From Melioribacter roseus (lineage in GTDB: Bacteria; Bacteroidota; Ignavibacteria; Ignavibacteriales; Melioribacteraceae), in assembly GCA_020724265.1 (NCBI GenBank), contig DYHH01000024.1:1-61543 (forward strand): a DNA stretch of 61,543 nt. The letters run 5' to 3'. Positions 45,615 to 54,213 of the stretch are shown here, in pieces. Numbering within the stretch: the stretch's first letter is position 1; every line of letters begins with the position of its first letter. The position numbers and the translations under genes are program-made. The notes beneath the pieces were generated by a model. The model did not search any database. It was not told the origin of the DNA and worked only from the letters and a program-made list of their open reading frames with translations.

Positions 45615-47153
45615 TCACTTTGCCCACAACGGCATTGTTTCAAGATCTATATTAAACACGAAAACACCGATAAGCAGAACTACTGAAGTAATTACTAATA
45701 TTCCTATGATGTTGAGTGCAAAACCGCATTTTACCATCTCATAAATTTTTACTCTTTGACTGCCGAAAATTATTGCGTTAGGGGGTGTGGCTACCGGAAG
45801 CATAAAAGCCATCGATGCAGATAGAGTTGCAGTCAACATAAGAAATAATGGATTAATTCCGATTGCTACCGAAACCGAGGCAAGTATCGGCAGAATCATT
45901 TCTGTTGTTGCTGTGTTTGAAGTTAATTCTGTTAAGAAATTTATAAACATTGCAACCAACAAAATCATTATTATATGAGAGATATTTCCGAGACCGACAA
46001 ATGAAGTACCGATATATTCTGATAGCCCGCTTGAAACAAAACCTTTTGCCAAAGCAAAACCACCGCCGAACAATAATATTATTCCCCAAGGAATTTTCTT
46101 AAAAACAGATGCATCTAAAATTGTTTTGGATTTATCAACACTTTTCCGTGTCGGGAAAACAAATAGTAATATCGACATTGCAATAGCAACTGTGCCATCA
46201 TTAATATAACCCGGATTACCGAAAATGTTAGACCAACCGGGAATTTGAATAATGCCTAAGTTAAGATCACTTCTGAATATCCAGAGAATTGCCGTCATTG
46301 CAAAAACAAGAGCAACGACTTTCTCTTCAAAATGCATCTTCCCGATTTTCTTCTGTTCATCTTTAATTATTTTCATATCGATTACCAAATCCTTAGCAAA
46401 TTTGAAATAAACTTTAGTGAGAAATATCCAGGCAACCGAAAGCATAATTATCGTAATAGGCAGACCCATTATCATCCAATCACCGAAAGAAATTTCCGGC
46501 GCTTCGGGAAAAATGATTTTTAATATTCTTGTAAAAGATAAATTCGGTGGAGAACCAATGATAGTTGCAACTCCGCCTATTGAACATGAATAACCGATAC
46601 CAAGCATCAATGCAACGGAAAAATTATGAGTTCTTTCAACGGAAAATTCCTCCTCTAATTTAATTAAGATTGATAAACCGATCGGCAGCATCATTACCGC
46701 GGTTGCAGTGTTTGAAATCCACATTGATAAAAAAGCAGATGCTATCATAAATCCGAGAATAATAAAATTCGGTTTGCCTCCGAAGAATCTTATGATCCTA
46801 AGTGCAATACGCCGGTGCAGATTCCATTTTTCCATAGCTAAAGCAATAAGAAACCCGCCCATAAAAAGAAAAATTGTTGAATTGATATAAGATGTTGCAG
46901 TTTCTTCACCGTTAAGTATTCCTAAAAAAGGAAAAAGTGCCACCGGAATTAAAGCGGTTGCAGCAAGAGGAATTGCTTCGGTTATCCACCAAATTGCCAT
47001 TAACACTGCAACAGCTGCCATCGGTTGCAGAAGTTGATTATGAGAATCGAATTCTATAAATAGAAATGTAAAAAGAGATGATGCAAATCCTAAAACTAAT
47101 CCAAAATTCTGTAGGAAAGTCCGAGATGAATGTTTTTCTTCGATATCAGACAT
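45615..47153 (-). CDS. DASS (SLC13) family sodium/dicarboxylate transporter
   Basis: A 512-residue membrane transporter. ATG 47153 is chosen because AAAGG lies upstream and the initial chain (MSDIEEKHSSRTF) has no odd leader; a further-upstream TTG at 47225 adds 24 residues without support. Two SNT motifs typical of the family are present (SNTATAVMMLPIG and TSNTATTEMILPI), in the two inverted halves. Likely imports di- or tricarboxylates with sodium. Confidence 0.92.
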   Translation of the reverse strand: MSDIEEKHSSRTFLQNFGLVLGFASSLFTFLFIEFDSHNQLLQPMAAVAVLMAIWWITEAIPLAATALIPVALFPFLGILNGEETATSYINSTIFLFMGGFLIALAMEKWNLHRRIALRIIRFFGGKPNFIILGFMIASAFLSMWISNTATAVMMLPIGLSILIKLEEEFSVERTHNFSVALMLGIGYSCSIGGVATIIGSPPNLSFTRILKIIFPEAPEISFGDWMIMGLPITIIMLSVAWIFLTKVYFKFAKDLVIDMKIIKDEQKKIGKMHFEEKVVALVFAMTAILWIFRSDLNLGIIQIPGWSNIFGNPGYINDGTVAIAMSILLFVFPTRKSVDKSKTILDASVFKKIPWGIILLFGGGFALAKGFVSSGLSEYIGTSFVGLGNISHIIMILLVAMFINFLTELTSNTATTEMILPILASVSVAIGINPLFLMLTATLSASMAFMLPVATPPNAIIFGSQRVKIYEMVKCGFALNIIGILVITSVVLLIGVFVFNIDLETMPLWAK

Positions 47154-47339
47154 AAAAACCTTTAGATTAGGAAATGATGTACATATTTGCTTTTTTAAAA
47201 TATCTAATTGTAAATGGACAAACAAAATTTATTTGTTTTATTTTATACTTTTTCTAAATCGTTCGGTTTTAAAAAATTCCTTTGTTGAATCCTTTATTAA
47301 AGACGAAGCATCTTATTTGATATAAAACATGGAGGAATA

Positions 47340-47726
47340 ATGAGTTACTATAAAGCAAAAATTGTTGACTTATCTTTTGAAGAAGCGATACAAAAAGCAA
47401 CAGATGAATTAAAGAAAGTGGGATTCGGAGTATTAACCGAAATTGATGTCAAAGAAACATTAAAGAAAAAAATAGATGTTGATTTCAGAAATTACAAAAT
47501 ACTTGGTGCTTGCAATCCGAAATTTGCGCATAAAGCTTTGACGGTTGAAGACAAAATTGGAGTACTGCTACCGTGTAATGTAATTGTTCAAGAAACAGAA
47601 GATGGAAAAGTTGAAGTAGCAATAATGAATCCGGCTGAAGCGATGTCTGTGGTTGGAAACGAAGAGTTGAATCCGATTGCCACCGAAGTGAATAAGCTGC
47701 TTGAGACTGCGTTAGAGAATATTTAA
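47340..47726 (+). CDS. DUF302 domain protein
   Basis: A 128-residue cytoplasmic protein. The whole chain fits DUF302: SFEEAIQKATDELKKVGFGV, the FRNYKILGACNPKFAHKAL motif and VGVLLPCNV-like stretch (IGVLLPCNVIVQE), then the PAEAMSVVGNEEL end. Molecular role not established. GGAGG is about six bases before the ATG. A hairpin follows. Confidence 0.9.
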   Translation: MSYYKAKIVDLSFEEAIQKATDELKKVGFGVLTEIDVKETLKKKIDVDFRNYKILGACNPKFAHKALTVEDKIGVLLPCNVIVQETEDGKVEVAIMNPAEAMSVVGNEELNPIATEVNKLLETALENI

Positions 47727-47734
47727 TATAATTC

Positions 47735-47768
47735 ATCCCTGCGTTTACTGATGCGGGATTTTTATTTT
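47735..47768 (+). terminator. Terminator after DUF302 gene
   Basis: ATCCC-T-GC (47735-47742) pairs with GC-GGGAT (47753-47759) with one bulged T and is followed by TTTTATTTT. Confidence 0.75.
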
Positions 47769-47772
47769 AACG

Positions 47773-48038
47773 TCAGGGAAATTTTTTGTAAATATCTTTT
47801 CGATGCAAAACTCTTTGTACAATTATTGTATCTTCTATCATTTTTAATCCAATTCTATAGCTTCCGAAACGGATTTTATAGTAATTCTTATAAGCTTTGA
47901 ACGATTCGATTTTATCTGTATCATAAATGGTTTTAAAAGATGGTAATTCTTTGAAGATGAATTTCTCGATTTTTTGTCTTATAGGTCAGGAATGGAAGCT
48001 AATTCTTTCAGGCATTTTTTACTATAAAGAACTTTCAC
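47773..48038 (-). pseudogene. RelE-family toxin, frameshifted
   Basis: The minus-strand frame starts at GTG 48038, overlapping the antitoxin stop by four bases (GTGA), and gives KVLYSKKCLKELASIPD before a TAA at 47981-47979. In another frame it continues RQKIEKFIFKELPSFKTIYD, then KNYYKIRFGSYRIGLKM, and ends RVLHRKDIYKKFP. Together these are a full RelE-type toxin with the typical YYKIR-x-GxYR and HRKDIY motifs. One base appears deleted (or two added) near 47980. The toxin is therefore not made in full. This accounts for the 47727-48034 interval. Confidence 0.82.
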
Positions 48039-48238
48039 TTTTCTTTAGAAAGCTTATTGTAATATTCTTGTGCCTCTTTTAACTCAAGTTTCTCTGAAAG
48101 TTCTTCTTCTTTCATTAATTCAACCAGCCCGTAATTTTCCAGAATTTCTTCTATTCGATTGAACGTATCAATATCTAATTGAACTGCTACTCGATTATTA
48201 TTTTCATCAACTATATATTTTTTCTTTACGGTTTCCAA
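48035..48238 (-). CDS. Antitoxin partner of the RelE-like locus
   Basis: A 67-residue protein: KKKYIVDENNNRVAVQLDIDTFNRIEEILENYGL then an acidic helical tail. This resembles the antitoxins that accompany RelE/ParE toxins, with an N-terminal beta hairpin-helix and a toxin-binding tail. It precedes the broken toxin gene and is itself intact. Confidence 0.68.
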   Translation of the reverse strand: METVKKKYIVDENNNRVAVQLDIDTFNRIEEILENYGLVELMKEEELSEKLELKEAQEYYNKLSKEK

Positions 48239-48399
48239 TCGTGATTACCTTTTTGCTTTAATAAAAATATCTATTTTCAAGATAGAAAACAATTCAAAAT
48301 AATTAAGTAATTCAATTCAGAAATCCAGTTCAATTTCTTTTATATTTGATACCTTTAATCCTCCATCCTTTTACTTTGTCTATTAATTTGTTAGATCGA

Positions 48400-48412
48400 A
48401 TCAGAATCTGAT
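48400..48412. promoter_or_regulatory. 6-1-6 palindrome upstream of moxR
   Basis: ATCAGA-A-TCTGAT is a perfect inverted repeat in the region before the MoxR-Bat operon. Operator function is inferred only from position. Confidence 0.3.
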
Positions 48413-48467
48413 CAAGTGATAGAATCTAAAGGTGGTTTTTGCAAAAATTAACAATATAAACGAAACT

Positions 48468-48482
48468 TTCTCGATTCGAGAA
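48468..48482. promoter_or_regulatory. 7-1-7 palindrome upstream of moxR
   Basis: TTCTCGA-T-TCGAGAA is a perfect 15-base palindrome 43 bases before the chosen moxR start. It has no following T-run and lies where a regulator could block or activate the operon. Function is inferred. Confidence 0.4.
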
Positions 48483-48525
48483 GTGTCTAAAACTTTTGAT
48501 TTTAAAAACAAACGAGGGTATTCCG

Positions 48526-49509
48526 TTGGAAATAACTGAACTTAATGAAAAAATTAAACGCGAAAGCGAATTTATCGATGTTCTTTTTAATGAAATCGGT
48601 AAAGTCATTGTTGGACAAAAAGATATGGTTGAACGCCTAGTGATCGGATTACTTGGCAATGGTCACATACTTTTAGAAGGTGTTCCCGGCTTAGCTAAAA
48701 CACTTGCTATCAAATCACTTTCTTCTTCAATGAAAGCTAAATTTCAGAGGATTCAATTCACTCCGGATTTGTTACCAGCCGATTTAATCGGTACGCTAAT
48801 TTATAATCAGAAAGACGGACAATTTGCTATAAAAAAGGGTCCCATTTTTTCTAATTTTATTTTAGCAGATGAAATTAACCGTGCACCTGCAAAGGTTCAA
48901 AGTGCATTGCTTGAAGCCATGCAGGAAAGACAAGTCACGATTGGTGAAAATACTTTTAAATTAGATGAACCATTTTTAGTACTAGCTACGCAAAACCCAA
49001 TTGAACAAGAAGGGACTTATCCGCTACCTGAAGCTCAAGTTGATCGTTTTATGTTGAAGGTGAAAATTACCTATCCTAATCGTAATGAAGAATTAAAAAT
49101 AATGAGACAAAATATTACTACTGAATTTCCGACAGTTAGCCCGGTAATTGACCCTGCAGATATTTTGAAAGCAAGAAAATTGGTAAATGAAATTTACGTT
49201 GACGAAAAAATTGATAAATATATTTTGGATATTGTTTTCGCAACACGTTCTCCAAAAGATTTTGGTCTTGACAGACTGACGGATTTAATTAGTTACGGTG
49301 GTTCACCAAGAGCGACAATTAACTTGGCTTTGGCATCACGCTCAATGGCATTCATAAAACGAAGAGGTTACGTTATCCCGGAAGATGTTAGAGCTGTTAG
49401 TATGGATGTTCTGCGGCATAGAGTTGCTGTTACTTATGAAGCCGAAGCTGAAGACATTACTTCGGAAAATATAATTGCAGATATACTTAATACAATTGAA
49501 GTTCCTTAA
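48526..49509 (+). CDS. MoxR-family AAA+ ATPase
   Basis: A 327-residue MoxR ATPase. TTG 48526 is chosen because GAGGG lies seven bases upstream; a TTG ten codons earlier has no binding site. Walker A is in GNGHILLEGVPGLAKTLAIK; Walker B is ILADEINRAPAKVQSALLEAM; sensor 1 is in LATQNPIEQEGTYPLPEAQ; the C-terminal lid follows. It acts as a chaperone for metal or protein assembly with the downstream DUF58 and VWA proteins. First gene of the Bat operon. Confidence 0.95.
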   Translation: MEITELNEKIKRESEFIDVLFNEIGKVIVGQKDMVERLVIGLLGNGHILLEGVPGLAKTLAIKSLSSSMKAKFQRIQFTPDLLPADLIGTLIYNQKDGQFAIKKGPIFSNFILADEINRAPAKVQSALLEAMQERQVTIGENTFKLDEPFLVLATQNPIEQEGTYPLPEAQVDRFMLKVKITYPNRNEELKIMRQNITTEFPTVSPVIDPADILKARKLVNEIYVDEKIDKYILDIVFATRSPKDFGLDRLTDLISYGGSPRATINLALASRSMAFIKRRGYVIPEDVRAVSMDVLRHRVAVTYEAEAEDITSENIIADILNTIEVP

Positions 49510-49613
49510 TAAAATAATTTTATAATTCCTTTTTTAACTCTTAGTCATAATCTTAATCCAAAGTTTGATACATATGAGAGTAAGAGAAAGACTATGATTA
49601 AAACTGATTAACT

Positions 49614-50489
49614 ATGCTTGCAAAAGAGTTATTAAAACAAGTAAGACAGATTGAAATACGAACTCGCGGAATTGTTAACGAAGTCTTCTCCGGAGAATAT
49701 CATTCGGTATTTAAAGGTAGGGGGATGGAATTTTCCGAAGTGCGTGAGTATCAAATTGGCGATGACATTCGTAATATTGATTGGAATGTAACTGCAAGAT
49801 TCGGGCATCCTTACATCAAAATATTTGAAGAAGAACGTGAACTTACGGTAATGCTCCTAATTGATATGAGCGGTTCATTATTATTCGGAAGTGCGGAGAA
49901 AACAAAACAAAGAATTGCTGCGGAACTATCGGCTGTACTTGCCTTTTCTGCATTGAAAAATAATGATAAAGTCGGGTTAATCCTTTTTACCGACCAAATT
50001 GAAAAATTTGTTCCGCCAAGAAAAGGAAGAAGTCACGTTTTAAGAATTATCCGTGATATTCTTTCATTTGAACCAAGCGGCAATAAAACCGATTTGCGAA
50101 GTGCTCTTGAATATTTTAATTCGGCAATTAAAAAGAAAAGTATTGCATTCTTAATTTCCGATTTTATGGATGAAGGTTATGAAAAGATCATTCGTATAGT
50201 TGGCAAAAAACACGATTTAATCGGGATTGTTCTTGAAGACCCCCGCGAGAAAGTATTACCCAAAGCCGGCTTAATTAAATTTCGGGATGCTGAAACCGGT
50301 GAAATTCGTGTTATAGATACTAGCAGTAAAATTGTACGTGATGAGTTTTATACTTTTAGAAAATATAACGAAGAAAAAAGAACACAGCTTTTCCGTTCCA
50401 GCAGAATAGATAAAATAGAAGTCGATACCGATAAATCATATGTTAAACCCCTAGTTGATTTTTTTAGACTGCGTGAGAAAAGATGGTAA
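49614..50489 (+). CDS. DUF58 domain protein (VWA-like)
   Basis: A 291-residue cytoplasmic protein of the DUF58 family always found beside MoxR. Motifs: GRGMEFSEVREYQIGDDIRNIDWNVTARFG and VWA-like LLIDMSGSLLFGS (MIDAS DMSGS). It probably binds the MoxR ATPase. It overlaps the next gene by seven bases. Confidence 0.93.
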   Translation: MLAKELLKQVRQIEIRTRGIVNEVFSGEYHSVFKGRGMEFSEVREYQIGDDIRNIDWNVTARFGHPYIKIFEEERELTVMLLIDMSGSLLFGSAEKTKQRIAAELSAVLAFSALKNNDKVGLILFTDQIEKFVPPRKGRSHVLRIIRDILSFEPSGNKTDLRSALEYFNSAIKKKSIAFLISDFMDEGYEKIIRIVGKKHDLIGIVLEDPREKVLPKAGLIKFRDAETGEIRVIDTSSKIVRDEFYTFRKYNEEKRTQLFRSSRIDKIEVDTDKSYVKPLVDFFRLREKRW

Positions 50490-51427
50490 TTAAAATTGTT
50501 AAATATTTTTTGGTATTTATTTTCCTCTCACTTCATTTGTTTGCGCAGGAATTTCGTGTACTAACAGAAGTGGACTCTTCAAAGTATTTAATCGGCGATT
50601 ATATTAATATCAAGTACCGTGTTGAATATATAGACGGTGTAGAGTTTCAAATGCCGTCCATAAAAGATTCTTTAAAAGAACTTACATTCATAAAAGAACT
50701 TCCGATTCAACAGTATAAAAAAGATAATTATATTATTGATGAACACACTTTCGTCTTTTCAAAATATGATTCTGCCGGAGTTGTAGTTCCTTCAATCAAA
50801 TTCGAATACACTGATTCAAATAAAAAAGTAAAAATAAGTTACTCAAATCAAGTTGAGTTACTTGTAACTACAATGGAAGTTAATCTTCAAGAAGATATTC
50901 AAGATGTAAAAGCTCCTATTCGTATTCCACTTAATTGGTGGATGATATTGTTGTATATTCTTATTCTGATTCTATTAACCGCATTGATTTATTTCTTATA
51001 CAAAAGATATATAAAGAAGAAAGAAACATTAATTGAATCTAAACCGGTAATCAAAATTCCACCACACGAAATTGCAATGAAAGCATTAAGAAGTTTGGAA
51101 GAACAAAAACTTTGGCAGCAAGGCAAAGTAAAAGAATATCATTCGGAATTAACAGATATAATTCGCCGCTATTTCGAAGGAAGATTTAATTTTCTGGCAA
51201 TGGAAATGCCTTCTTCTGAAGTAATTGAAAATCTTAAAAAACTTAGTAATGGTAAATTATTCGAAAAAGTAGAAAGCTTTTTCAGCAATGCAGACCTAGT
51301 AAAATTTGCTAAGTTTCAACCTCTTCCTTCTATTAATGAAAAGATGATGATACAAGCATACGATATCGTGAAATCAACAAAAGAAACTGTTGCAAACGAA
51401 ACGGAGGGAGCGAAATCCGATGTTTGA
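50483..51427 (+). CDS. Membrane protein of the Bat operon with large periplasmic domain
   Basis: A 314-residue protein with a signal peptide (ends HLFAQ), a beta-rich periplasmic domain to about residue 145, one membrane helix (WWMILLYILILILLTALIYFL near 152-173) and a cytoplasmic tail with helices LEEQKLWQQGKVKEYHSELTD. The position between DUF58 and BatA and the overall plan match the unnamed/DUF4381-like members in Bacteroidota Bat operons. Role unknown. Confidence 0.75.
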   Translation: MVIKIVKYFLVFIFLSLHLFAQEFRVLTEVDSSKYLIGDYINIKYRVEYIDGVEFQMPSIKDSLKELTFIKELPIQQYKKDNYIIDEHTFVFSKYDSAGVVVPSIKFEYTDSNKKVKISYSNQVELLVTTMEVNLQEDIQDVKAPIRIPLNWWMILLYILILILLTALIYFLYKRYIKKKETLIESKPVIKIPPHEIAMKALRSLEEQKLWQQGKVKEYHSELTDIIRRYFEGRFNFLAMEMPSSEVIENLKKLSNGKLFEKVESFFSNADLVKFAKFQPLPSINEKMMIQAYDIVKSTKETVANETEGAKSDV

Positions 51428-52421
51428 TTTTACCAACGTTGAATTTGCTTATCCTTATGTATTGTACGGGTTGATCCTAATTCCACTACTTGCCCTATGG
51501 TATTGGAAACGAAATAAAAAACTCACACCCGATATAACTTATTCGTCGTTAAAAATATTCGGTAGTTTGAAACCGACTTTGCGGGAAAGATTACGACACG
51601 TTCCGTTTTTATTAAGATTATTTGCTCTTTCACTTTTAATTGTGGGATTAGCAAGACCACAAACTTATTCAACCGGCGAAACAGTTTATACCGAAGGTAT
51701 TGATATAGTTCTTGTCCTTGATATTTCCGGAAGTATGCTTGCCGAAGATTTCAAGCCAAACAGAATTGAAGCAGCAAAAAATGTTATTAATGATTTTATT
51801 GACGGAAGAGTTAGTGATAGAATCGGACTAGTAATTTTTGCACGAGAAAGCTTTACTCAATGTCCGCTAACAATTGATTATTCCGTATTAAAGAATCTTT
51901 TAAAAGATATTACTAGCGGTATGGTAACCGATGGAACAGCGATTGGCAATGCAATTGCAAACGGTGTGAACAGATTAAAGGACAGCGATGCGAAAAGCAA
52001 AGTTATGATTTTACTTACAGATGGTGTTAATAACGCAGGAGAAGTTGATCCTTTAAGTGCCGCACAAATTGCAGAAACTTTTGGTGTTAGAATTTATTCA
52101 ATCGGTGTAGGTTCTCGAGGCGAAGCTCCTTATCCCTTCAATACCCCGTTTGGTAAACGATATCAGATGGTACCGGTTGAAATCGATGAAGAATTATTAC
52201 AGCAGATTAGCGCTCAAACCGGCGGAAGATATTTTAGAGCAACAAACAATGAAAAATTGATGGAAATCTACAGAGAAATTGATGAACTTGAGAGAAACCG
52301 TGTTGAAGTTCTTTCGTATAGAAGCACTAAAGAACTATTTTATTCATGGGTTGGTGCCGGACTTATTCTTTTGCTTTTTGAAATAGGGTTACTGAGAACT
52401 TATTTGAGACGATTACCGTGA
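51420..52421 (+). CDS. batA: BatA: VWA membrane protein
   Basis: A 333-residue inner-membrane protein. ATG 51420 with GGAGGG upstream is used; it overlaps the preceding stop by eight bases. Two N-terminal hydrophobic segments, a VWA domain with MIDAS DISGS (VLVLDISGSMLAEDFKPNR), and a C-terminal membrane helix (FYSWVGAGLILLLFEIGLL). In Bacteroides the Bat proteins support aerotolerance. BatB overlaps by four bases. Confidence 0.93.
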   Translation: MFDFTNVEFAYPYVLYGLILIPLLALWYWKRNKKLTPDITYSSLKIFGSLKPTLRERLRHVPFLLRLFALSLLIVGLARPQTYSTGETVYTEGIDIVLVLDISGSMLAEDFKPNRIEAAKNVINDFIDGRVSDRIGLVIFARESFTQCPLTIDYSVLKNLLKDITSGMVTDGTAIGNAIANGVNRLKDSDAKSKVMILLTDGVNNAGEVDPLSAAQIAETFGVRIYSIGVGSRGEAPYPFNTPFGKRYQMVPVEIDEELLQQISAQTGGRYFRATNNEKLMEIYREIDELERNRVEVLSYRSTKELFYSWVGAGLILLLFEIGLLRTYLRRLP

Positions 52422-53467
52422 GTAGTTTCAGATTTGCACATAGCGATTATTTATATCTTCTATATTTAATACCAATTCTTATAGTATTGTTTTGGTTGAC
52501 GCAAAGAAAAAGTAAAAAAATATTAGAAGAGTTTGCATCGATTAAGATGCGGTCGATTTTAATGCCGTATTACAGCCGTGTAAAGACTTTCGTTAAGTTC
52601 GGTATTATATCGTTCAGTGTAGTTCTATTGATATTTACATTGGCTAATCCGCAAGTAGGTTCCAAAATTGAAGAAGTTAAACAGGCTGGAATTGATGTTT
52701 ATATTTTGCTTGATGTTTCTAATAGTATGCAGGCTGAAGATATTAAACCCAACCGACTGCAAAAAGCGAAGTATGAAATTTCAAAATTAATTAATCGTTT
52801 ACGTGGAGACAGAATCGGCTTAATTGTTTTTGCCGGTCAAGCTTTCGTACAATTCCCGCTTACAACGGACTATTCGGCTGCAGATCTCTTTTTAAGTGCG
52901 GTAGACAATTCAACTGTGCCGCAGCAAGGAACTGCAATTTCAAATGCAATTGAATTATCTTTACAATCATTCAAGCATGATGAAGAGACAAAAAAAGCAA
53001 TTATTATTATTACAGACGGCGAAGACCACGAAGGTAACTTAAAAGAATCGGTTGATAATGCTGTTAAACAAGGTGTTGTAGTTTATACTATTGGAATGGG
53101 TTCACCAACCGGCTCTCCAATCCCGGTTTATAATTCTTACGGTATGCAAATAGATTTTAAGAGAGACAACGAAGGTAATGTCGTTCTCACAAAACTTGAT
53201 GAAGCAACATTACAGGAAATTGCTCAACTCGGAAACGGTGTGTATTACAGAAGTACAACAACCAGTGATGAGCTGAATTCGATTTATAACGATCTTTCGA
53301 AACTTGAGGCGACGGAATTTGGTACAACACGTATTACTGATTATGAAGACAGATATTATTATTTTTTAATTCCCGCTTTGATGCTTTTACTTGCAGAACT
53401 GTTTATCTCTAATAAAAAATCTCAACTGTTTAGAAAATTAGATGAAAAAGCAGCGGAGAAATTATAA
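52418..53467 (+). CDS. batB: BatB: VWA membrane protein
   Basis: A 349-residue paralogue of BatA starting at GTG 52418, overlapping the BatA stop (GTGA). Two N-terminal membrane helices; VWA MIDAS DVSNS in VYILLDVSNSMQAEDIKPNR; C-terminal helix FLIPALMLLLAELFI. It is followed immediately by batC. Confidence 0.93.
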   Translation: MSSFRFAHSDYLYLLYLIPILIVLFWLTQRKSKKILEEFASIKMRSILMPYYSRVKTFVKFGIISFSVVLLIFTLANPQVGSKIEEVKQAGIDVYILLDVSNSMQAEDIKPNRLQKAKYEISKLINRLRGDRIGLIVFAGQAFVQFPLTTDYSAADLFLSAVDNSTVPQQGTAISNAIELSLQSFKHDEETKKAIIIITDGEDHEGNLKESVDNAVKQGVVVYTIGMGSPTGSPIPVYNSYGMQIDFKRDNEGNVVLTKLDEATLQEIAQLGNGVYYRSTTTSDELNSIYNDLSKLEATEFGTTRITDYEDRYYYFLIPALMLLLAELFISNKKSQLFRKLDEKAAEKL

Positions 53468-54211
53468 ATGATGAAAAAAAATTTTCTATTTATATTATTA
53501 ATAGCACTTTGTGGAACGATTTACCCTCAGAGTGTTAGGTCACTTAATAATAGCGGCGTTGATAAATATGAAGAACATATTTTCCCCGATGCAGAAGTAA
53601 ATTTTAAAAAAGCTATTGAAGAAAATGCCGAAACTTTTTCTGCACATTATAATTTAGGCTCAGCACTTTACAAGCAAGAAAGATATGATGAAGCAATTAA
53701 GAGTTATCAAAATGCTTTATCCCTTGCAGAAAGTGAGGGGCAAAAATCTCAAATATTTTACAATAGGGGAAATGCTCTACTTAAAAGCCAAAAGCTTCAA
53801 GAGAGTATTGATTCTTACAAAGAAGCATTAAAAATAAATCCAAATGATCTTGAAGCAAAATATAATTTATCATACGCTTTGGAATTATTAAAGAATCAAC
53901 AAGATCAGCAGCAAAATCAAAATCAAGATCAACAAGACCAAAACCAGGATCAAAACCAAGATAAGCAGCAGGATCAAAACCAGCAGGATAACAACCAGGA
54001 TCAGGACAAGAACGATCAGCAGCAAAATCAACAAGATCAGCAAGAGAAAGACCAGCAAAATCAACAACAACAGCAGCAGCCAAAGAAAGATCAGATATCT
54101 AAAGAAGAAGCTGAACGAATTTTGCAGGCATTAAAAAATAACGAAGCCGAACTTCAAAAAGAATTAAGAAAACAAAAAGGAAAACAAGTTAAGACTGCCA
54201 AAGATTGGTAA
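53468..54211 (+). CDS. batC: BatC: TPR protein with Gln-rich segment
   Basis: A 247-residue exported protein (signal peptide ends TIYPQ). Three TPR repeats span residues 25-140 (AHYNLGSALYKQERYDEAIKS; ILFYNRG-type; LEAKYNLSYALELLK). A segment of about 60 residues rich in Gln, Asn, Asp and Lys (QQDQQQNQNQ and similar) follows, encoded by CAA/CAG-GAT repeats at 53894-54085. The C-terminal 45 residues are charged helix. The TPR and tail fit BatC; the Gln-rich part varies between organisms. Confidence 0.88.
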   Translation: MMKKNFLFILLIALCGTIYPQSVRSLNNSGVDKYEEHIFPDAEVNFKKAIEENAETFSAHYNLGSALYKQERYDEAIKSYQNALSLAESEGQKSQIFYNRGNALLKSQKLQESIDSYKEALKINPNDLEAKYNLSYALELLKNQQDQQQNQNQDQQDQNQDQNQDKQQDQNQQDNNQDQDKNDQQQNQQDQQEKDQQNQQQQQQPKKDQISKEEAERILQALKNNEAELQKELRKQKGKQVKTAKDW

Positions 54212-54213
54212 TA

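Noticed and set aside
53781-54083. Antisense frames opposite the Gln-rich part of batC
   Set aside because: Low-complexity sequence gives open frames on the other strand; the batC frame is real.
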